Shown here: piece after piece, positions 36,196 through 41,006 of the stretch
Layout of the letters: every line of letters begins with the position of its first letter
Position numbering within the stretch: the stretch's first letter is position 1
Assembly (NCBI GenBank): GCA_013360945.1
Contig: JABWAQ010000020.1
Coordinates: 1-41,006, forward strand
Length of the DNA: 41,006 nt
Direction of reading: 5' to 3'
From: Candidatus Brocadia sp.
GTDB taxonomy: Bacteria; Planctomycetota; Brocadiia; Brocadiales; Brocadiaceae
Notes under the pieces: model-generated
Database searches by the model: none
What the model was told of the DNA's origin: nothing
Seen by the model: the letters and a program-made list of their open reading frames with translations, nothing else
Made by a program: the position numbers and the translations under genes

Positions 36196-36708
36196 TTATT
36201 TACGAATTCCAGATTCTTTTATTTCTTTTATAACCGAAGCGACTGTGTCGGGCGCTAGTTTTCCATGGAGGTCTTCATCCACCATCATAACTGGAGCCAG
36301 TGAACATGCGCCCAGACAGGCAACTTCTTCTAACGTGAACGCATTATCTTTAGTTGTCATACCCGCGGTGACTTCTAATGTTTCACTCAGTTTGTCCAAG
36401 ACTTTTTTTGCTCCTTTTACATGACATGCGGTTCCGCAACACATCTTAATGATATGCTGTCCGCGCGGTTTTAAATGAAACTGAGCGTAAAAGGTAGCAA
36501 CCCCTGTTATTTCACTAACGCCAATATGCAATTTTTCTGAAATAAGAGCAATAACCGGTTCGGGCAGGTAACCGTATTCAGCTTGTGTCATCTGCAAAAT
36601 TGGGATTACTGCCCCTCGTGCATTTTTATATTTCTCCAGTACCTTTTCTACCTTTGAAAAATCGAATATTTCCTGCTGTGCGATCTGTTCGTTTGTTGCC
36701 TTTATCAT
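36196..36708 (-). CDS. nuoE: NADH-quinone oxidoreductase subunit E
   Basis: A 170-residue thioredoxin-fold subunit carrying the [2Fe-2S] cluster N1a next to NuoF. Ligands are seen in MCCGTACHVKGA and VACLGACSLAP, the usual CxxxxC...CxxxC set. The N-terminal helical bundle (VEKVLEKYKN, AEYGYLPEPVI) is normal. Length is typical (about 160-170). It lies 32 nt downstream of nuoD and 4 nt upstream of nuoF. Confidence 0.95.
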   Translation of the reverse strand: MIKATNEQIAQQEIFDFSKVEKVLEKYKNARGAVIPILQMTQAEYGYLPEPVIALISEKLHIGVSEITGVATFYAQFHLKPRGQHIIKMCCGTACHVKGAKKVLDKLSETLEVTAGMTTKDNAFTLEEVACLGACSLAPVMMVDEDLHGKLAPDTVASVIKEIKESGIRK

Positions 36709-36740
36709 ATCTTATATCTCAATTGAAAGAGTTTGAAATC

Positions 36741-37925
36741 TCAGCGATCAATTTCTCCTAAGACAATGTCCAGGCTTCCAATGGTAGCGACAACGTCTGG
36801 AAGTAGCCTGCCTTCTACCATTTTTGGCAATGCCTCAAGATTGACAAAAGAAGGTGGCCGTATTTTTAACCGATAGGGATGGCTTGAACCATCACTTACA
36901 AGATAAAAACCCAATTCACCCTTGGGCGCCTCGATACTCGCATAGACCTCCCCCTTTGGTGGACGGATACCGTCCATAATCAATTTAAAATGATTGATCA
37001 GGGATTCCATCTTTGTTTCCACGTCCTCTTTTGGCGGTAAGGCGACATTTGGTATTTGAGCCAGGAAATCTCCTTTGGGAAGGAGATTCAGCGCCTGATG
37101 AACGATGCGATTGCTCTGGCGCATCTCTTCGATACGCACATAATACCGGTCGTACACGTCTCCATTCTTACCCAATGGAATGGTAAAATGATATTTTTCA
37201 TAACTGGAATAGGGTTCCGACTTTCTGATATCCCAATTGACTCCGGAACCTCTGAGGCTCGGACCGCTCAGCCCGTAATCAATGGCATCTTCAGCGGAAA
37301 TGACGCCAACGCCGACGGTGCGTTTTTTCCAGATAGGATTGTTCGTTAAAAGCGTTTCATATTCATTGATCCGCGAGGGAAATTCAGCGACGAATGAGCG
37401 GGTCTTTTCTAAGAATCCGCCGGGCAAATCCCGTGACACGCCGCCCACACGAACATATGAAAGATGCATTCTTGCCCCTGAGACCATTTCAAAAATATCA
37501 TAGATCGTCTCGCGTTCCCGGAAACAATAAAAGAACACGGTCATAGCGCCGATATCCAGTGCGTGTGTTGCCAGCCACAGCAAATGAGAGGCAATTCTGG
37601 TAAGTTCACAGAGCAGTACGCGGACATGTTGCGCCCTTTCTGGCACTTCGATGCCAAGCAACTTCTCAACTGCAATGGCATACGCCAGGTTGTTTGAGAA
37701 AGGTGCGACATAATCCAGCCGGTCTGTGAGGGGAATACACTGATGGTATGTCTTGTATTCGGCAAGTTTTTCCACGCCCCTGTGGAGGAATCCAACATGC
37801 GGTACGGCCTTTATGATCATCTCACCATCCAGTTCCAGCAGCAGCCTCAGGACGCCATGTGTGCTGGGATGTTGGGGGCCCATATTGATGGTCATCAGGT
37901 GGGTCGTTGTTGCAGTCTCTGTCAC
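36741..37925 (-). CDS. nuoD: NADH-quinone oxidoreductase subunit D
   Basis: A 394-residue subunit (49-kDa homologue) that with NuoB forms the quinone-reduction site. Signatures are NMGPQHPSTHGVLRLLLELDG at the N-terminus (given here in two parts: NMGPQHPSTHG and LRLLLELDG), PHVGFLHRGVEKL, and the C-terminal ATIGSLDIVLGEIDR. The start is GTG at 37925, overlapping the nuoC stop as GTGA, a 4-nt coupling. It is a separate protein, not fused to NuoC as in E. coli. Confidence 0.95.
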   Translation of the reverse strand: MTETATTTHLMTINMGPQHPSTHGVLRLLLELDGEMIIKAVPHVGFLHRGVEKLAEYKTYHQCIPLTDRLDYVAPFSNNLAYAIAVEKLLGIEVPERAQHVRVLLCELTRIASHLLWLATHALDIGAMTVFFYCFRERETIYDIFEMVSGARMHLSYVRVGGVSRDLPGGFLEKTRSFVAEFPSRINEYETLLTNNPIWKKRTVGVGVISAEDAIDYGLSGPSLRGSGVNWDIRKSEPYSSYEKYHFTIPLGKNGDVYDRYYVRIEEMRQSNRIVHQALNLLPKGDFLAQIPNVALPPKEDVETKMESLINHFKLIMDGIRPPKGEVYASIEAPKGELGFYLVSDGSSHPYRLKIRPPSFVNLEALPKMVEGRLLPDVVATIGSLDIVLGEIDR

Positions 37926-38431
37926 GCCTCACCCTTTCGATAGGTATCTCGGAGTGTGGCGGGTTGTCTTCCATCTAAAGGATAGTCTTTTCGTAAAGGA
38001 TGTCCTTCAAAATCTTCCGGCGTGAGAATTTTTCTCAGGTCGGGATGGCCGTCAAACTTAATACCAAACATGTCGTATGTCTCTCTTTCATGCCAATCGG
38101 CCGTCTTCCAGACATCCGTTACCGTTGATATGTGCGGTTCATCTGATGGAATAGGCACCTTGAGGCGTACACGATGGTTTTTCTGTATAGAATAGAGATG
38201 GTATACCACCTCGAAAACATCGTCTGTTTCAACCCGGTCAACACCACAGAGATCTGATAAAAAATCAAAATCGAGTTCCTTGTTTTCTTTAAGGAATTGG
38301 GCAATATCCCTGACATGTTCCTTTTTTACCATGAGGGTTAATTCATTACGAAATATACTGGAGCCTGCTATTGCCTGCGGAAAACTCGTTTTTATTAACG
38401 TGGCGATAGATTCATTATCCATGTCGTTCAC
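37922..38431 (-). CDS. nuoC: NADH-quinone oxidoreductase subunit C
   Basis: A 169-residue subunit (30-kDa homologue) of the peripheral arm. The family signature is [20 protein letters not shown] followed by [11 protein letters not shown]. The start is GTG 38431, which overlaps the nuoB stop as GTGA and is preceded by AAAGGAA at a good distance; ATG 38422 is the alternative. It is unfused to nuoD. Confidence 0.94.
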   Translation of the reverse strand: MNDMDNESIATLIKTSFPQAIAGSSIFRNELTLMVKKEHVRDIAQFLKENKELDFDFLSDLCGVDRVETDDVFEVVYHLYSIQKNHRVRLKVPIPSDEPHISTVTDVWKTADWHERETYDMFGIKFDGHPDLRKILTPEDFEGHPLRKDYPLDGRQPATLRDTYRKGEA

Positions 38432-38916
38432 AACGATTCCTTTTCAATCTTTTTCTGTATTTCCATAATAGCATGTATCAATGCCTCTGGTCTGGGCGGG
38501 CATCCTGGGAGATATACGTCCACAGGCATCACCTGATCCAAGCCTTGTACAACGCTATACGTATTGTATACACCCCCTGAGATCGCACAGGCACCCATAG
38601 CAATTACCCATTTCGGCTCCGGCATCTGATCATAGATTTTTCTTGCCACGGATGCCATCTTGTAGGTAAGTGTGCCCGCTACAATCATCAGGTCTGACTG
38701 TCTCGGTGAAAATCGAAAGACCTCTGCGCCGAATCGCGCAAGGTCATAACGGGGAGCAACCACGGCCATCATTTCTATGGCACAACAGGCCAATCCAAAT
38801 GGCATGGGCCAGAGCGAAGACTTGCGCGCCCAGTTAACCATAGTAGTTAGGGTAGTGGTCAGGATGTTATCGCCCAGCTGACTTTCTAGTCCCACTCCAA
38901 ACCCCCTCTCTTCCAC
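38428..38916 (-). CDS. nuoB: NADH-quinone oxidoreductase subunit B
   Basis: A 162-residue subunit carrying the terminal [4Fe-4S] cluster N2. Ligands are the paired Cys in LACCAIEMM, the Cys in GACAISGG and the Cys in [10 protein letters not shown]. Length is normal. The listed ATG gives a 31-nt overlap with nuoA, which is long but keeps the usual N-terminus ([24 protein letters not shown]). Confidence 0.95.
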   Translation of the reverse strand: MEERGFGVGLESQLGDNILTTTLTTMVNWARKSSLWPMPFGLACCAIEMMAVVAPRYDLARFGAEVFRFSPRQSDLMIVAGTLTYKMASVARKIYDQMPEPKWVIAMGACAISGGVYNTYSVVQGLDQVMPVDVYLPGCPPRPEALIHAIMEIQKKIEKESL

Positions 38917-39239
38917 AAATAAAGATAGCAGACAAGCAGTATACCAATAAAGATGAGCATTTCAATAAACCCGAAGAGTTTGAGTGATTTAAATGCTACT
39001 GCCCATGGGTAAAGAAAAACGACTTCAATATCAAAGATAACAAAAAGCATAGCGATGAGATAAAACTTTACCGAGAAACGCTCCCGCGCGGAACCCACAG
39101 GATCAATACCACACTCATACGGGGAGAGCTTCTCAGGGGTGGGCTTCCTCCTCCCCAGAATCGCCGAAATCCCTATATTGGTAACAGCAAAGCCTCCGGC
39201 AACGATAAGCAATATTAATATTGGCAAATAATTTATCAT
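38886..39239 (-). CDS. nuoA: NADH-quinone oxidoreductase subunit A
   Basis: A 117-residue membrane subunit (ND3 homologue) with three helices. The Cys-containing loop between helices 1 and 2 is [20 protein letters not shown], and helix 2 contains [15 protein letters not shown], both family hallmarks. It is the first gene of the 14-gene operon plus one insert. There is no Shine-Dalgarno before the ATG (the preceding bases are TTCCTTC), and a promoter lies almost on top of the start, so translation is probably leaderless. Confidence 0.95.
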   Translation of the reverse strand: MINYLPILILLIVAGGFAVTNIGISAILGRRKPTPEKLSPYECGIDPVGSARERFSVKFYLIAMLFVIFDIEVVFLYPWAVAFKSLKLFGFIEMLIFIGILLVCYLYLWKRGGLEWD

Positions 39240-39248
39240 GAAGGAATA

Positions 39249-39276
39249 ATTATAAAGTTATTTATAAAAAAGTCAA
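39249..39276 (-). promoter_or_regulatory. nuo operon promoter, predicted leaderless
   Basis: On the minus strand TTGACT (39276-39271), a 16-nt spacer and a perfect TATAAT (39254-39249). The -10 ends 9 nt before the nuoA ATG, so transcription would begin within a few bases of the start codon. Confidence 0.6.
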
Positions 39277-39428
39277 AGAGATTTGCTTTATCGATGTGCT
39301 TTATTAAATCTCTCACGAGTTGATTAAGCCGAGTAGGACACAGGTATAATGCCAGGTTGTTTATGATATACTCAAGAGGCTCACAATTTGTGATTCATAA
39401 ACTTGATACATAGTCACCATAATCTGAC

Positions 39429-39595
39429 GGGTGGCACGGACAAGCTATTGCTTGTCCGTGTTTTTATAATACTGCTTAATGCTTTGTGCTTGCAATGATC
39501 AGACTTGTATTGTCTGTCTAAATTTCAAAATGGACAATTCGTAAACAATGTCTTGCAAGTTCGACACGGACAAACAGAGTTTGTCCGTGCCACCC
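39429..39595. repeat. MITE-like element (167 bp, 15-bp perfect TIRs, two hairpins)
   Basis: GGGTGGCACGGACAA (39429-39443) and TTGTCCGTGCCACCC (39581-39595) are perfect 15-bp terminal inverted repeats. Each end also forms its own 11-bp hairpin: CACGGACAAGC with GCTTGTCCGTG (39435-39460) and CACGGACAAAC with GTTTGTCCGTG (39565-39589). The left hairpin is followed by TTTTTAT and could act as a plus-strand terminator. The 100-bp interior is non-coding. No obvious target-site duplication flanks it. Confidence 0.65.
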
Positions 39596-39654
39596 TGTTA
39601 TCAATGTAAAATTCATCTTTATTTGTTATTGAGAATAAAATTTATTCAAAATAG

Positions 39655-39683
39655 TTGACAGCACACCACAATCATCATATAAA
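39655..39683 (+). promoter_or_regulatory. Consensus promoter of the phosphorylase gene
   Basis: TTGACA (39655-39660), a 17-nt spacer and TATAAA (39678-39683). The ATG at 39690 lies 7 nt after the -10, where transcription should begin, so the message is probably leaderless. No Shine-Dalgarno is present. Confidence 0.65.
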
Positions 39684-39689
39684 TATGGT

Positions 39690-40457
39690 ATGAACTCTGT
39701 ATATCACTTAGACCTTGATAACGAAAAGATACATGGCGCAAAGATTGCGTTGCTGCCGGGCGATCCTTTCAGATCTCAGGTAATTGCCGAAGCGATTTCA
39801 GGAATTTACGGAACGGGTAATAAAAAGTTAGCCTGGAAAAGGGAGTTCTGCACGTATCTGGCTGAGATAAAAGGAAAACAAGTCCTTATTACTTCAACGG
39901 GTATCGGTGGTCCCTCTGCATCGATAGCCATTGACGAACTGGCACAACTGGGGATAGACACATTCATTCGGGTGGGGACGACAGGGGCCATTCAGGAGTA
40001 TATCAATACCGGTGATGCCATTATCACGTCTGGCTCTGTACGCCTTGATGGGGCATCCACCCATTATGCACCCATCGAATATCCCGCAGTCGCTCATTAT
40101 GAGATTCTTAATGCCCTCATAGATGGGGCTAAAAAAACCATGGTAAGATACCATGTGGGGATAACTGCATCTTCCGACACGTTTTATCCTGGCGAGGAGC
40201 GATATGATTCATTCACGAAATATGTACTGAAAAGGTTTCAGGGAGCTACAAAAGAATGGCAGAAGCTCCATGTGCTGAACTACGAGATGGAATCATCAAC
40301 CGTCTTAACCCTCACCGCTTCAATGGGACTCAGAGGAGGATGCATAACAGGGGTGGTTAACAGGGGAAGCACAGGAAAGATAACACAAGAGAACCTTAAG
40401 GCAGGGGAAGAAAATGCGATAAAGGTCGCAATAGCCGCTGTAGAATGTTTGATATAA
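39690..40457 (+). CDS. Nucleoside phosphorylase (uridine phosphorylase-like)
   Basis: A 255-residue nucleoside phosphorylase of the PNP/UDP family I, which cleaves a nucleoside with phosphate to base and ribose-1-phosphate. Visible motifs are LLPGDPFR (phosphate-binding, near residue 22), TSTGIGGPSASIAIDELAQL, RVGTTGAIQ and the ribose-binding NYEMESSTV, followed by GGCITGVVNR. Length and the EMESS motif fit uridine phosphorylase best, and purine specificity is possible. It has its own consensus promoter and no co-directional neighbours. An ATG GTA TGA mini-frame lies 5 nt upstream of the start. Confidence 0.88.
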   Translation: MNSVYHLDLDNEKIHGAKIALLPGDPFRSQVIAEAISGIYGTGNKKLAWKREFCTYLAEIKGKQVLITSTGIGGPSASIAIDELAQLGIDTFIRVGTTGAIQEYINTGDAIITSGSVRLDGASTHYAPIEYPAVAHYEILNALIDGAKKTMVRYHVGITASSDTFYPGEERYDSFTKYVLKRFQGATKEWQKLHVLNYEMESSTVLTLTASMGLRGGCITGVVNRGSTGKITQENLKAGEENAIKVAIAAVECLI

Positions 40458-40638
40458 TGAGGCATTCGGGAAGAGTCCAGATACAATGGATATGTCCCGG
40501 CAGCAGCCCCCACCCACAAATCGTGAATGAACATTGTTGCCGTACCTCGTTAATTATAGCACGCAGAATTTGCCTACCCTCCGGTAATCAGGCATGTTTG
40601 TATATTTCCATCCATGCAATTTTTATGTAGGGCAAGGC

Positions 40639-40963
40639 ACCGCCCGCCCCATATGGCACCAATCGGAACGGAGAATTGACGCCCATATTTTTGTCTCCCT
40701 TTTTGGCTTTTTGTCTCCATACAACATTACGAAATCTTGTGCGTGGGAGAGCCAGTGGGCTGACGTCTGAAACGATTTTGGAAAAACTGTCGAACATTCA
40801 AATGATAGACGTTCATTTACCGACCACGGATGGCCGTCATATTGTCATGAGCCGTTATACCCGGCCGGAAAAGGATGTTGCTCTCCTTTTGGCACAATTG
40901 GGATTGGCGCTTCCAGAACAACCGCCACCCAAGGTTTACGCATCCGGACAGGTCGGTCTGTAG
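40639..40963 (+). pseudogene. 3' remnant of an IS1634-type transposase, frameshifted
   Basis: Two frames together give the C-terminal part of a large DDE transposase that I recognise as IS1634-type. Frame 1, from about 40639, reads ARPIWHQSERRIDAHIFVS. One extra base near 40699 then shifts to the frame reading FLAFCLHTTLR, SNIQMIDVHLPTTDG and LALPEQPPPKVY, ending at the stop 40961-40963. The catalytic N-terminal and central parts are absent, so it is inactive. The 180 bp before it hold nothing else recognisable. Confidence 0.75.
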
Positions 40964-40976
40964 TGCCGACCTTTTT
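40950..40976 (+). terminator. Terminator hairpin at the end of the transposase remnant
   Basis: AGGTCGG (40950-40956) pairs with CCGACCT (40966-40972), followed by a T run. The transposase stop codon lies in the loop, so the left arm is also coding sequence. Confidence 0.6.
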
Positions 40977-41006
40977 ACATGACCCCTTGATTTTCCTGGC
41001 TCAGCG

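Larger units (their letters stand above)
39240..39689. other. 450-bp divergent region between nuoA and the phosphorylase
   Basis: No gene is seen. It holds the nuo promoter, a 167-bp inverted-repeat element (39429-39595) and the phosphorylase promoter. The remainder (39277-39428) is AT-rich with nothing recognised. Confidence 0.7.

Noticed and set aside
39435..39467. Simple terminator for a plus-strand gene
   Set aside because: There is no plus-strand gene upstream for it to serve, and the same hairpin is repeated at the other end of a TIR-bounded element.
1..41006. CRISPR array, tRNA or rRNA genes
   Set aside because: I saw no evenly spaced direct repeats and no tRNA- or rRNA-like segments in the intergenic DNA; a tool-based scan was not possible.

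Overview
The window looks like chromosomal DNA of a Gram-negative-type bacterium. It encodes LpxK (lipid A), an MsbA-like ABC exporter and a FadL-type outer-membrane porin. The combination of a complete but unusual complex I operon, a membrane polyferredoxin, small ferredoxins, a Clp1/Grc3-type RNA kinase and many palindromic intergenic repeats would fit an anaerobic planctomycete such as an anammox (Brocadiales) bacterium. That assignment is inference from gene content; no marker gene in the window proves it.

Layout. 1-2947 (minus strand): the end of an envelope-polysaccharide region, with rmlD translationally coupled to an MsbA-like exporter. 2948-3501: a repeat-filled divergent gap. 3502-8901 (plus): recJ coupled to a Clp1/Grc3 polynucleotide kinase, a metallo-beta-lactamase-fold hydrolase coupled to thiD, and an HNH endonuclease. 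8965-14207 (plus): a dense run of lpxK (no normal start codon), a 2x[4Fe-4S] ferredoxin, a deoxyhypusine-synthase-like protein, an endonuclease III-family glycosylase, pyrC, a YacP-like NYN protein and a VanZ protein. 14208-14528: a decayed D12-class adenine methyltransferase. 14598-17909: era (minus), then a NapH-like membrane polyferredoxin and a SAM methyltransferase (plus). 17911-23271 (minus): an HD-GYP protein overlapping a PilZ/acyltransferase-like protein (a c-di-GMP pair), and a FadL-type porin. 23272-24008: a non-coding gap with inverted repeats.

24009-39239 (minus): a 14-gene complex I operon, nuoA to nuoN in canonical order. It has three departures from the textbook enzyme. NuoF carries an N-terminal thioredoxin-like domain and a C-terminal 2x[4Fe-4S] ferredoxin domain, as in HydB/HndC subunits. 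NuoG resembles formate dehydrogenase but lacks the metal-ligand Cys/Sec. A 93-residue tandem desulforedoxin-like protein is encoded between nuoG and nuoH. A good -35/-10 pair lies so close to nuoA that the mRNA should be leaderless. 39240-41006: a 167-bp element with 15-bp terminal inverted repeats, a nucleoside phosphorylase with a consensus promoter that also predicts a leaderless message, and a frameshifted 3' remnant of an IS1634-type transposase.

The strongest candidates for something undescribed are the modified complex I with its tandem desulforedoxin partner, the RecJ / 5'-kinase pair, and the PilZ-acyltransferase / HD-GYP pair.
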